In this document: positions 25,501 through 33,030 of the stretch, piece after piece
Layout: each line of letters opens with the position of its first letter
Position numbering within the stretch: position 1 is the first letter of the stretch
From: Diadema setosum
Lineage: Eukaryota > Echinodermata > Echinoidea > Diadematoida > Diadematidae
Length of the DNA: 64,000 nucleotides
Direction of reading: 5' to 3'
Assembly (NCBI RefSeq): GCF_964275005.1
Contig: NC_092692.1
Coordinates: 9,839,643-9,903,642, forward strand
Program-made: the position numbers and the translations under genes
Notes under the pieces: model-generated
What the model saw: only the letters and a program-made list of their open reading frames with translations
The model's database searches: none
Told to the model about the DNA's origin: nothing

Positions 25501-28500
25501 AGCGAGATTTCGTTATAACCATGTACGTTGTAACAAAATGTCGTTATATAAACCATTAATACGTTGTAACGGGAGCGCCCTGAAATTCAGAGACTGTGGG
25601 CTCCTGAGAGATGCAAATGTTCCAAAGATCGACCTTTCAGCAAAACACGCACATACAATCATCTAACCATCTATTCATCTATTTATTGTGGGTCACACTT
25701 ATCTCATGTAAACCCGTTGAAACTAAGTCCAGCTCTGGCATGTGTCTATAGGAAAAGTCTGTTATTATATTATATTATAGCAAAATCAGCTCGTCCTCAA
25801 CGGGTTAATAGGGACTTCTCGATTGTGTGGACGGGGATGCCATTCTCGTACTCGAGTGGTTCCAAATGGCTGCAGCCCACTCGTTACGTCCGAGGTGTTA
25901 TCACCCATTTCGATTTTCAGTGCACGCCGTTCACGACGTACTGTTATGACGTCATGGCCGCGTCCCTCCCGCTGGCTGCCAGTGCCCCAAGCGACGACGT
26001 CATTCCCGTCCTGAATCTAGGAGGAGGTGCTCTGGGGGTAGTTGCCCTATAGGAAGGTAGTTGTCCTAGGGGGTAATTTGCCCCGGATGTTGATTGCCCT
26101 ATAAATAGAAGTGTATATTTGTTCGGGGGATAGTTGCCTTTATGGGGAATAGTCCTGGGGATAATTATCCGGGTGGTAGTTATTCGGAGGCTAGTTGCCC
26201 AGGGGCCAACTGCCCGGATACACACTTGAGCCTTTGGCTCAGGTGAGCTAAAAATAGGGATCACATGTGATGTCTAGATGCTACCCCCGTTACAAATTCA
26301 TAGCTGAATTCTACAATGAACAGAGCATCGTATCCCACAGTGTGTTCGTAGTATTTTCACCTAGTAGACTACGTGAAAACGCTCGAATTTAACAGTGTGA
26401 AGATGATTTAACACTGTGGTGAGGTTTTCACAGCATGTTCATAGTTACGATAATAGGATTATTCTGCTCCACACTCTAAACTGATGATTCAAAGCATGTT
26501 CACAATGTTAAAACGCTCGAAGTTACTTAATGAAAAGATCTCACACTTTGCTGACATAGTGTTGACTCTGTGTTTACACTGTGCTTCACATTGTGTTTCA
26601 CACTATGGGACACTGTGCTTACACTGTGTTTCACACTGTGTGACACTGTGTTTACACTGTGTTTCACATTGTGTTTTACACTGTGGGACACTGTATTAAT
26701 TCCAGAGTTTCCAGAGTTGACTGATGCTCACCCTCTTTCTGCTTCCGATGATCTTGAGGATTCTCTCCGTGTTAAAGAAGAGGTAGATACCACCCAGGAT
26801 CACCATGTTCTTCCAGATCGACTCACGGTCATGTCCGCCCTCTTCTCCCTCGTGCTCCTCGTGCTCCCCATGACCATGCAACCCCTGAGCCTGGCAGATA
26901 TTCGGGGTCAACCAACTTTGCTGTAAGCATGCTCATGTAGCTTTCCACATAGCTATATTAATGCGTGGGAATAGAGAATTCTATAAGCATATCATGGCTT
27001 CTCCAAAAAAAAAATGATATTGCCATGTCAATCAACTCTCAAGTCTACTCAAAACATATGACACTTATGAAATGACAAAAAGACCTAAGTTTTCAGCCTT
27101 TTTTACCCTGGCAATTCTTTTACAATGTATATCATACAGGGTCTTCAATCAAAGCACATATTTAATCCACTATGACCTATGTGGACGGACAATCTTGCGA
27201 CGAAGGACTTATCTTTTTCTCGTTAAATACTGAAAACAATTCATAAATTCATCAATGATACCATCACAACAACAGACAACTTGTAATCATTGCAATTTAG
27301 TAACATATTGAAAACTTGGTAGCATATATCTTTTGCTCGAGAAGTAGTTTTTTCTTTATTCTTTTTTTTCACAAGCAGGGGAGGTAAGACTCCGGTAGTG
27401 GGAGCAATCGAAGTCATAACGTAATATTGCAAATTCATATAGCGTAAAACTCCTCGTGTCTATGGAAAATATTCTATCGATTTCATTTTGGCCATCACAT
27501 AACAGATTATACACGTATAGTGCACTGCTGATAAACCTTTGCTTAGCAATCACTTCTTTGTCTATCAATAATGAAAACAAAATTCTACTAGAATTATTAG
27601 ACTCCATAATCAAACATAATCCACGGGACATGTCACATTGCTTCAACATTATATGAAACTGGATGATAATATCAAGATTCGTAGAAAGAAATAACTTTTT
27701 TTTAATGAACAATTTCTCTATGCTTTATCACACTGCAGACATGAATCCCCTCCTTTGTACTTTTAGACCTCAAATGAGTACAAAAGAAATAGATAAATAA
27801 ACAAAATAAAAGGAATATGAAGTGACTTATAACTAGATCAATAAAGTTGCAGAATTGATCAAAATCTGAGAAAGCACAAATTGATAAAAGATTAAGATGA
27901 GGTGAAATAAACAAGTGAAAGAAACTGGAACAATGCACAACATTTAAAATCAAATCTAAATGATAAATTGGAGTGAAACAACGTAGAATTATTAAAAACA
28001 AAAACAAATGAAAATATAAAAGGAACACAAAATATTCATTGAATAAATTAAATCATAAATTGAAATAAAATGAGTAAGTGAATAAAATGAAATCAAAATG
28101 AAAAATATAAACGACTAGAAATGTCGCTATGACAACTGCTATGCCTCCGCCATTATGCATGGTTGTCCCAATAGGCATATAATAGTACGTCTTGACAATG
28201 ATGTAACGACAGATTCACTGAACTAACTGGCTAGATATCAAAATGACAGGTCTGTCACAACGGACGGACGGACGGACGGACGGACGGATGGACAACCCTA
28301 AAAACATAGCGCCTCCGGCGACACTTCGTGGCGGCGGCATAAATATAAATCAAAGCACACATGGCATAAAAAAAGAACGTAAAATCAAGTAAATTACATA
28401 ACTTTGAATTAGGTGAAACAAAATGTATTCAAACCTGCGGGATGAGACAAAGTATGGCGTTACCACTCAGTGTACCCACAGCCAAAGACACAAGAAACAT

Positions 28501-30959
28501 GAGCACGCGTTTATACAGCCTTTTGTTCATGAGTGGAATGACCCAGACTCCTGCAAAGGCACCCAAGTTGATGATGGTGACAAATAGGAAGCCGTAACCC
28601 CAGACTGGTAAAGAAGATAAGACAAGAGAGATAGATAGATATATAGATAGATAGATAGATATATAGATAGGTGATTATAGATTTCGTAACTGACGCTATA
28701 GCATCCGTCCGCTGCTTCCTACGGCCTCCTTGTAAAGAAGCTCACATTGCAAACAAAAGTTGCTTCCAAAGTAAATTCAAATGCATTTGAAGTTCTCAGT
28801 AACTTATTTTCTTCTTTTTTTAATGTAATACCTGGACTTAAAAAAAGGGGTTGGGTATGAAATTTTCTCCCTAGCGTATGGTCATGCTTTGTACGATTGT
28901 ACCAAACACTGGGCAAAAGCTGTATGTATATATTTCACAAATATTCATATCAAACAATGCATTTATATGCCTCAATAACAGATTACAATGTTTAATTATT
29001 GAATAGTTCATTCACTGTCTTCGTTGCACATGTGGATTTTAGAAAATGCTTTGAAGGTAGGTTGTATGATTTGGGCTTGTTTGTATAGCTGCACATAAGC
29101 AGGATATTGGTAGTTGTAATGATACAATTATCTTTGACCCTATAAACCTTTACAATTTGTCTGGAAGAACACAACCTACAATATCAATACAATGTTGTTT
29201 TTCACTGTTTCTTGTCATACTTGTTACTTGTTATACTGAACTTGGTTAATTTGATCTTTTTTATGTGAACACAAAACTTCATCACCATGACATTTTAATG
29301 ACATTCTCCTGTAATGACTCAGATAAAACTGGATTTACCAACCTTGATATCAAGTTATTTGTATTTCTCTCCCATACAACTCCGGTGAATTTCAAGTTCT
29401 TAAAGTGTCATTTTGGATGCTTCAAAGGTTTCCTCAAAAAGATCTACAAATATCTGTTCTCAAAAAGTTTATATTCTTCTTACCTTCTGCAGTAGACGCT
29501 CCTGTAAGGCAACGATAGAAAAAAAAAAACATATAAATGGATATCAACGTCATACATTGAATATCACCTTTTCCGCTATTTTTTCCTTATTTCTTAACCA
29601 CAGATATTCTGCTTTCTTCAATTCAATTGGTGAAATAACACTGATATCAAATGCCTTGTCTGATTGTCTGAAAGAAAAATCAAACCCACTCCATCTATTT
29701 ATAGAGATACATGCAGCATTGTTTATAATAACCAAGGGCAGCCCTATTTCTACCTTTGATACACTCTGGAGCTTATCTTTCAACTGGCCCATGTAGGACA
29801 AATTGACTTTGCTGTAACAGGCATATCCCGTATGTATCCTATAGGCACTTACCCGAGTATATTCGGAACTGGTCTTCACACTTATTCTCAAGGTGAAATT
29901 CAACCCCACCTTCAAGTTCACTTTGACTGATCAAAAAAAAAAAAAAAAGAAGAAAAAAACGGATAAAAAATGGTGGATGATCCATCACACGTATCTAGTA
30001 GATAAACCATTTAAGATAGGCCATTACAAGAGTGATATCTCCCTCCCTTCTTATTAGAAACATTTCTGAGTCAAAAGCAAACCATTGTAAACAAGAGACC
30101 CGGGGGTCTCGCGCTCACCCGATACCGAGTATCGCAAGTTCACCTACCACGCAGTCACTAATCTAAATTAATGGCACCACCGTAGCTTATCACTTACAAT
30201 TTAAAGGGATGGTACAGTATTGGTGGAGATGAAAATCGGGCTTTAACTTTTTTGCGAGATACCAAGAAAACACTTATGAAATAGTACAGAGCATACCATT
30301 TTAAGAGGAATTCAAAGTTTATTTGATAAAAATCGGGTTTGGAATAGCTGAAACATCCAAAAACAAAGTAAAACAAAACGATCGTAATAAAGTGTGGGTC
30401 CCACACTTTATTAGAATCGCTCTGTTTTTGGATATCTCGGCCATTTCAAAACCCATTTTCATGAAATGAACATTGAATCCCTCTTGGAATTACATGCTCT
30501 GTCATATTTCATTAGAGGTTTCTCACTATCTCACCAAAAAATGATAAAAACCTGAAGTTAAGTCTCAACCAAAACTGTACGATCCCTTTAAGAGAAGAAG
30601 ATTAATGAAAAGAGTCCTAAATTTGGGAGTTTTGTCTGTCCCCCCCCCCCCCCCCCCCGGGGTGGGTATTCATGCCCTTTTGTACAAATGTATCGTCGGC
30701 GATCATCCGAACCGTCGTATAGGCCCTATCCCGATTTTCGGTCAAATTCTCGATTTTGAGATTTTCATTCATCATCGATAGTGGACATTCCGTTATAAAT
30801 TGTGAAATTCTCAGTTCTAATTTTGGTGTAATTTATGTGTATTTGTCACTTTTATAGGGTCTTGTCATTCAATTTTGTTGCAATAACTACTTTTCCCCAC
30901 GTACGAAATGTATACTTCAGAAAAAAAAGAAAGAATTTTTGTGGATTTAAAAAAAAAGA

Positions 30960-30999
<40 letters not shown>

Positions 31000-31753
31000 T
31001 TATATCGTTCTGTGCATGTGGCATCATAAAACATAGTAGTCTTCCCTTCCCACAGCGACAGCGCAGAAAGTTTGAAAATTCATAACTTATATGAACGGAT
31101 TGTCCGATTTTCCCCAAACTTTCACTGATGTGTTCTCCTAATATTGCTCCATTCACTAAATCCACAGGTATATGAAGGTGAACTTGTCACTTAACCACGG
31201 CAAAAGATTGCTGAAATTTTGTCCTCTGGCGGAGTTAGTATGAATAATTGTTGAGACGAAAATAGTTGAGATATGTTCATGAGTGGTGCATATTCAAATG
31301 ACTAAAACAATCCAATACTACTATTATACGTTTTTATTCAATGAGCCAGTATATACAAGATTTAAAATATTTCACTAACATTCTAGATCCATTAGCTGCT
31401 TTCTCTGATGAACATGTCAGAGAGATAATACCCACCTATAGAGGAAATTCACCCCAAAAATTAAAAAAAAAAACTTCAAAAGAAAGAGAAAAATATTCCC
31501 TATACAGAACGATGCACCACTATTTTCATCTTTATGTTATTGATTAGCAGATTGTAGTTATGAATACACTTAGTCCTTTGTTAATTGATTAATTACTTTA
31601 TCTATTTACTTATTTATTTATTTATTCATTCATTCATTCCTACATTCAACTTTTTCTTTACCTTGATACGGAGCTTCTGTTCCATTCACATATTCCATTA
31701 TGTGTAGACCACTTCTCACCAACCCTGGACACAATGCGGTTTTTATGTTATCT
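9209..31753 (-). CDS. ZIP-family divalent metal transporter, SLC39A8/SLC39A14 type (5' end missing)
   Basis: Eight exons join in frame to give 437 residues plus stop: 31753-31662, 29501-29484, 28604-28435, 26920-26732, 25276-25100, 24640-24310, 11011-10824 and 9358-9209. All introns are GT-AG and all phases agree. The product has eight membrane segments. The TM4 motif HNFIDG and TM5 motif EEYPHELGD carry the metal-site residues. Glu replaces the first His of the usual HEXPH motif, which is the signature of the ZIP8/ZIP14 branch. Known members import Zn, Mn, non-transferrin Fe and Cd at the plasma membrane or endosomes, probably with bicarbonate. The AEVWGYGF entry into TM1 and the [13 protein letters not shown] segment in TM7 also match that branch. 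The signal peptide and most of the N-terminal ectodomain are upstream and were not found. The choice between ZIP8 and ZIP14 orthology is open; it is probably the shared invertebrate ancestor of both. Confidence 0.92.
10316..10746. mobile_element. Family C MITE, TTAA target, with nested TTCGT hairpin
   Basis: Starts AGGAAACCAAAACCC and ends GGGTTTTGGTGTCCT, flanked by TTAA (10312-10315, 10747-10750). Inside, a second hairpin with GGCCCGAA/TTCGGGCC ends occupies 10423-10728. Confidence 0.85.
10423..10728. mobile_element. TTCGTAACGAAAT hairpin element (copy 1)
   Basis: Ends GGCCCGAATCCGCGAAGG and its inverted partner, then CCATGGTTTAAACC blocks and GGCGCCAAGTGTCGCATGG. The centre consists of repeated ATTTCGT..ACGAAAT palindromes. 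A second copy is at 60166-60490. Confidence 0.85.
10824..11011 (-). CDS. ZIP transporter exon: TM6 and TM7
   Basis: Follows the 13.3-kb intron. It completes the EEYPHELGD motif with [12 protein letters not shown], then encodes TM6 ([18 protein letters not shown]) and TM7 ([18 protein letters not shown]). Acceptor CATCTTACAG, donor GTACGC. The phase (1 in, 0 out) fits both neighbours. Confidence 0.92.
11012..13668. other. ZIP intron left part: microsatellites and one hairpin MITE
   Basis: Holds a poly-C run near 11307-11324, a poly-A run near 11806-11834, a (TG)n array at 11949-12003, and a hairpin at 12267-12469 with ends AGAGTTTGTTTGCAAAAACC inverted. No exon was found. Confidence 0.6.
12267..12469. 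mobile_element. Hairpin MITE with GTTTGCAAAAACCGATAAG ends
   Basis: About 34 bases at each end are inverted (AGAGTTTGTTTGCAAAAACC...). There is TATA-rich flanking sequence on both sides and no coding potential. Confidence 0.75.
13669..13726 (+). CDS. C-type lectin-like gene exon 1, signal peptide
   Basis: The ATG at 13669 opens a 19-residue hydrophobic leader with Lys near the start and a Leu/Met core. It ends one base into an Asp codon before GTAGGC. Joined to the next exon it reads [13 protein letters not shown], with a plausible signal cleavage near A-DAG or G-TAC. No convincing TATA box is close by; a TATATAAAAA string at about 13195 is 470 bases upstream. Confidence 0.75.
13669..19175 (+). 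CDS. Secreted C-type lectin-like + PAN/apple domain protein
   Basis: Four exons (13669-13726, 16080-16370, 16736-16864, 18880-19175) join to 257 residues plus stop. Every intron is phase 1. The first exon is a signal peptide ([19 protein letters not shown]). Exons 2 and 3 form a long-form C-type lectin-like domain: ACPDGW...[30 protein letters not shown] and a closing YALCE. The QPD/EPN and WND motifs of calcium-dependent sugar binding are absent, so classical sugar recognition is doubtful. Exon 4 is a six-cysteine PAN/apple domain ([32 protein letters not shown]). Such proteins are secreted and in marine invertebrates are often linked to immunity or matrix; no specific function is claimed. 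The gene sits inside a ZIP intron on the opposite strand. Confidence 0.85.
15267..15623 (-). mobile_element. Family A MITE, TTAA target (copy 2, inverted)
   Basis: Reads AGGCATAATTTCCCATTTGC at the left and ends GTAAACAAGACCT, flanked by TTAA (15263-15266, 15624-15627). It is the reverse complement of the copy at 4052-4400. Confidence 0.9.
15886..16048. mobile_element. GGGCCC-ended hairpin MITE, GTTGCATAAAAG type
   Basis: CAGGTGCCCGTTGCATAAAA at the left pairs with TTTTATGCAACGGGCCCCTG at the right, and both arms carry TGGTAACTTTGCCATCCAAT. The stem is about 70 bases per arm, ending 32 bases before lectin exon 2. Confidence 0.85.
16080..16370 (+). CDS. C-type lectin-like gene exon 2, main CTLD exon
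   Basis: Encodes the N-terminal hairpin of the long-form CTLD ([16 protein letters not shown]), the first helix with AACSAIGGY, and the WIG loop ([20 protein letters not shown]). The acceptor is TTGGTTCATTTAG and the donor is GTAAGA, phase 1 at both ends. An extra Cys pair brackets the WIG-EG loop (IGC...KCED). Two Cys here probably form an additional disulfide. A hairpin MITE (15886-16048) ends only 32 bases before the exon. Confidence 0.85.
16736..16864 (+). CDS. C-type lectin-like gene exon 3, end of CTLD
   Basis: Encodes [18 protein letters not shown] and then [15 protein letters not shown], the canonical CA...C...CE finish of a CTLD. The WND calcium ligand triplet is not present. Acceptor CTCATTGACAG, donor GTAAGT, phase 1 on both sides. 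Confidence 0.82.
16865..18879. other. Lectin gene intron 3, mostly one GGTCAAAGGTCA repeat element
   Basis: A poly-G run (17005-17022), the element at 17153-18311, a poly-C run (18455-18470) and AT-rich DNA. A tRNA-like B-box (GTTCGAATCCCG) near 18521 stands alone. Confidence 0.6.
17153..18311. mobile_element. CCTCCGCC-ended dispersed element with about 150-base tandem units and AGGTCA direct repeats
   Basis: Begins with ATGCCTCCGCCACGAAGTGG and a CCGTCCGTCC tract, and ends TATGGCGGAGGCAT...CGCATAGCGACATTTCTAGT. The interior shows about 150-base units, each with an AAAGGTCAAAGGTCAA block at about 17364, 17515, 17664 and 17819, decaying rightward. A short internal-deletion copy lies at 28111-28342 in reverse. 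Confidence 0.75.
18880..19175 (+). CDS. C-type lectin-like gene exon 4, PAN/apple domain and stop
   Basis: Starts with the last two bases of a Met codon ([12 protein letters not shown]) and encodes a PAN/apple domain with six Cys in the usual order, followed by [11 protein letters not shown] and TAG. The acceptor is TTCTATAACTTCTTAAG. The single phase-1 exon equals one domain, the pattern of exon-shuffled extracellular modules. Confidence 0.82.
19932..19937 (+). terminator. Possible polyadenylation signal for the lectin gene
   Basis: The first clear AATAAA after the stop is here, giving a 3' UTR of about 0.75 kb. It lies in an AAATG-rich stretch that could itself be the tail of a retroelement, so the assignment is weak. 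Confidence 0.3.
21640..22080. repeat. CpG-rich block with GCGAACATCGCGCATG-like motifs
   Basis: Unusually CpG-dense compared with its surroundings, with recurring TTCGCG, CGCGCATG and ATTCG words on both strands. It looks like an old dispersed repeat and gives overlapping spurious frames. Confidence 0.45.
22243..22439. mobile_element. Hairpin minisatellite with GGTTCGTTATTCCGAA units
   Basis: Sixteen-base units GGTTCGTTATTCCGAA occur about six times in the left part and three times inverted (TTCGGAATAACGAACC) on the right, so the transcript or strand would fold on itself. Confidence 0.85.
24085..24245. repeat. CACACTGTGAA-type repeat block beside a ZIP donor
   Basis: Repeated CACTGTGAA/TTCACAGTGTG words in both orientations begin about 65 bases past the donor of ZIP exon 24310-24640. 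A similar block follows exon 26732-26920. Confidence 0.7.
24310..24640 (-). CDS. ZIP transporter exon: His/Asn-rich loop, TM4 and TM5 metal site
   Basis: Begins at [16 protein letters not shown] and runs through a Asn/Gly/His-rich loop ending HQGHSHNP. It then encodes TM4 with [17 protein letters not shown] and TM5 up to EEYPHELG. It enters at phase 0 and leaves after one base of a Gly codon (donor GTTCGT). The His and Asp of HNFID and the EEYPHE motif form the binuclear metal centre known for this family. The acceptor (CCAACCAAG) is the weakest in the gene. An alternative start a few codons away is possible. Confidence 0.9.
24641..25099. other. ZIP intron, nothing recognised
   Basis: AT-rich with CAACAACAA runs; no repeat family or exon was seen. 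Confidence 0.5.
25100..25276 (-). CDS. ZIP transporter exon: TM3-TM4 cytoplasmic loop, first part
   Basis: Fifty-nine codons, phase 0 at both ends, starting [18 protein letters not shown] and ending [11 protein letters not shown]. The acceptor has a poly-T tract ending CTCACCAG; the donor is GTGTGTG. The long hydrophilic TM3-TM4 loop is the variable region of ZIP transporters and is cytoplasmic in the accepted topology. Confidence 0.85.
25277..26731. other. ZIP intron with GC-rich segment and two repeat blocks
   Basis: Contains a GTTATAACG-type repeat (25390-25570), a GC-rich stretch with a 111-codon plus frame at 25717-26052 that I do not recognise, a GGGGTAGTTGCCC-type minisatellite (26030-26225) ending with the CTTTGGCTCAGGTGAGCTAA tail, and a CACTGTG block (26330-26695). 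Confidence 0.5.
26330..26695. repeat. Tandem TTTCACACTGTG block beside a ZIP donor
   Basis: At 26560-26695 units like TTTACACTGTGTTTCACA repeat in tandem, ending 37 bases from the donor of exon 26732-26920. The left part (26330-26500) has inverted CACTGTG words. Confidence 0.75.
26732..26920 (-). CDS. ZIP transporter exon: His-rich TM2-TM3 loop and TM3
   Basis: Sixty-three codons, phase 0 at both ends, acceptor GCTTACAG and donor GTGAGC. The exon opens with [13 protein letters not shown], then a His/Glu-rich stretch ([17 protein letters not shown]), then TM3 ([20 protein letters not shown]) and basic residues GSRKR. In human ZIP14 the TM2-TM3 loop is short and not His-rich, so this putative metal-binding loop looks like a lineage-specific expansion. 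The next intron contains a CACTGTG repeat block within 40 bases of the donor. Confidence 0.88.
28111..28342 (-). mobile_element. Short copy of the CCTCCGCC-ended element
   Basis: Reverse-oriented ends AGAAATGTCGCTATG and CACTTCGTGGCGGCGGCAT enclose a (GGAC)n tract at 28261-28290. The AGGTCA interior present at 17153-18311 is deleted. Confidence 0.75.
28435..28604 (-). CDS. ZIP transporter exon: TM1 and TM2
   Basis: This exon encodes [16 protein letters not shown] (TM1), a short NKRLYKR basic loop, and TM2 ending [10 protein letters not shown]. The acceptor is CTTTACCAG and the donor is GTTTGA, with entry phase 1 and exit phase 0. The LIP(E/Q) end of TM2 is a family hallmark; Gln stands where most members have Glu. 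Confidence 0.88.
28605..29483. other. ZIP intron, GATA-type microsatellite only
   Basis: A TAGA tetranucleotide array occupies about 28631-28672; otherwise nothing recognised. Confidence 0.5.
29484..29501 (-). CDS. 18-base microexon of the ZIP transporter
   Basis: On the minus strand an acceptor ending CCTTACAG is followed by exactly 18 bases and a strong GTAAGAAG donor. Read with one base from the upstream exon and passed one base into the next exon, it encodes GASTAE and then the first base of a Val codon. The product therefore reads AEVWGYGF, the conserved lead into TM1 in the ZIP8/14 branch. The length is a multiple of three, so skipping it would keep the frame and remove six residues. 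Confidence 0.8.
30205..30587. mobile_element. Family B MITE, TTAA target (diverged copy)
   Basis: Starts AGGGATGGTACAGT and ends ACTGTACGATCCCT, flanked by TTAA (30201-30204, 30588-30591). The interior keeps inverted TTGGATATCTCGGCCATTTC and GGAATAGCTGAAACATCC segments. Confidence 0.8.
31030..31190. mobile_element. Right half of a family C MITE
   Basis: Matches the right half of 44323-44895 (GGATTGTCCGATTTTCCCC, AATATTGCTCCATTCACT, GAAGGTGAACTTGTC) and ends at TTAA (31191-31194). The left half is lost beside a (TA)n array at 30961-30999. Confidence 0.7.
31662..31753 (-). CDS. ZIP transporter exon: end of N-terminal ectodomain
   Basis: The exon gives 30 full codons after one base of a split codon. 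It encodes [17 protein letters not shown] and then VNGTEAPYQ, ending one base into a Gly codon. The acceptor is TTCTTCCAG and the donor is GTAAAG. The LCPGLV stretch matches the cysteine-containing segment that precedes TM1 in ZIP8/ZIP14 proteins. NGT is a possible N-glycosylation site. The preceding exon must end with two bases of a codon and was not located between here and 42 kb. Confidence 0.75.
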
Positions 31754-32002
31754 CTGGAAGAACAAAACAAAGCAAGCAAGTTAACAAACAAACAAACAAA
31801 CAAACATTGAAAAAAAAAACACACACACATCAATAGTGTTTACTGGTGTATTAACTTAACTTTACCAAAATATTCAGGCTACACTAAATTATAGTGATGT
31901 GTAAAATCTGCTCAGTCTCATGAAATACATTAAATGTGTCACTCCTGCAGACAAAAAAGCCGATGTCGATGGCAATCCAAATACCGAGATTTTTTTTTGC
32001 AT

Positions 32003-33030
32003 CCACTTAGACGATGATCTATCACTTGGTCTACTTCTACTTAGTCTAACAGCCCTTTAATCTCAATCCGCATGGTCTAATCCTGTTTCGTCTACAACAA
32101 GTGCGTCTAATGACCATTTAGTCTAATTGCCACTTAGACCCCGTTTACAGTGCGGGGCTGGGCCGAGCCGCGGCCGAGCCGCGGCCGAGCCCAGCCTCAA
32201 TTGCGAGGCCGGGCCCCGCAATTTTGTCCGTTTACACTGCCGGGCTCGGCCGCGCTTTTGACTCAAACCTTTCAATATTTTGTCGTAGTGGCGCTCTGCT
32301 TGTAAACAAATGCAATTTGGTATTGTCTGGTTTTCAGACCCTTTGCCAAATGAATTCCGTGGCTACGAAGTCGTCGTTCGGGCAAAGGCCTTTGCCGAAG
32401 GAAAGAATCCTTTGCAGGACAAAACCACCTTAAACTATACTGGTTTTCAACGTTGAGGGGGTTAATATCCTGACTAGCGAAAGATACAGGCAGAGGGTTT
32501 GGTAGCCAGACTAAAATTGGCCGCGCAATACAAGTTTTGGCCGCGCATTTGGCCCAGTTTGCGTTTACACCAAGAAAAGGCCGGGCTCGGCCGCGGCTCG
32601 GCCGCGGCCGAGACCACCTCCAGAGCGAGGCCAATTGCGTTGGCCTCGCATTTGGCCTTTTGCGCGTTTACACTGAAGCGGGGCTGGGCACGGCCGCGGC
32701 CGAGCTAGCCGCGGCCGAGCCTCGCACTGTAAACGGGGTCACAGCCTCATTACCAATGGTCTACTTCCATATTGGCTATGCCCACTTCGTCTAATACCCA
32801 CAGTTTATTAGACAAAATGGGAAAAAGGCCACGGAGACAAAACTGCAATTAGACCACCTGGTCATTAGACGAACCGATAAGTAGCCAAACTGGGCATTAT
32901 AGACCAAGTGAGAAGTAGACCAAACGGGCATTAGACGAAATTGATAGTAGACCAAGTGAGTTTAGCCGTAGTGGTGTTACACGAACTGGGAAGTAGACCA
33001 TCTGATAGTAGACCAAGTTAGTGGCAATAA
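32003..33030. mobile_element. GTCTA hairpin repeat, split by a GC-rich MITE
   Basis: Units such as ACTTGGTCTACTTC/TAGTCTAATGACC occur on the left, and inverted units such as AGTAGACCAAGTGAG/GGGCATTAGACGAAA occur on the right. This gives another tandem-arm hairpin. The GC-rich element at 32137-32740 is inserted in its left part. Confidence 0.7.
32137..32740. mobile_element. GC-rich MITE with GACCCCGTTTACAGTGCG ends
   Basis: The ends GACCCCGTTTACAGTGCG and CGCACTGTAAACGGGGTC are exact inverses. Near each end are GGCCGCGGC-rich segments; the middle is a unique-looking stretch. Open frames here on both strands reflect composition. Confidence 0.8.

Noticed and set aside
26484..26926. Plus frames with repeated FTLCFTLC and antisense of ZIP exon
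   Set aside because: Translation of the CACTGTG tandem block plus the opposite strand of a real ZIP exon.
32272..32794. GC-rich frames of 120 and 85 codons on both strands
   Set aside because: They lie wholly inside a MITE with exact inverted ends and follow its GGCCGCGGC composition.
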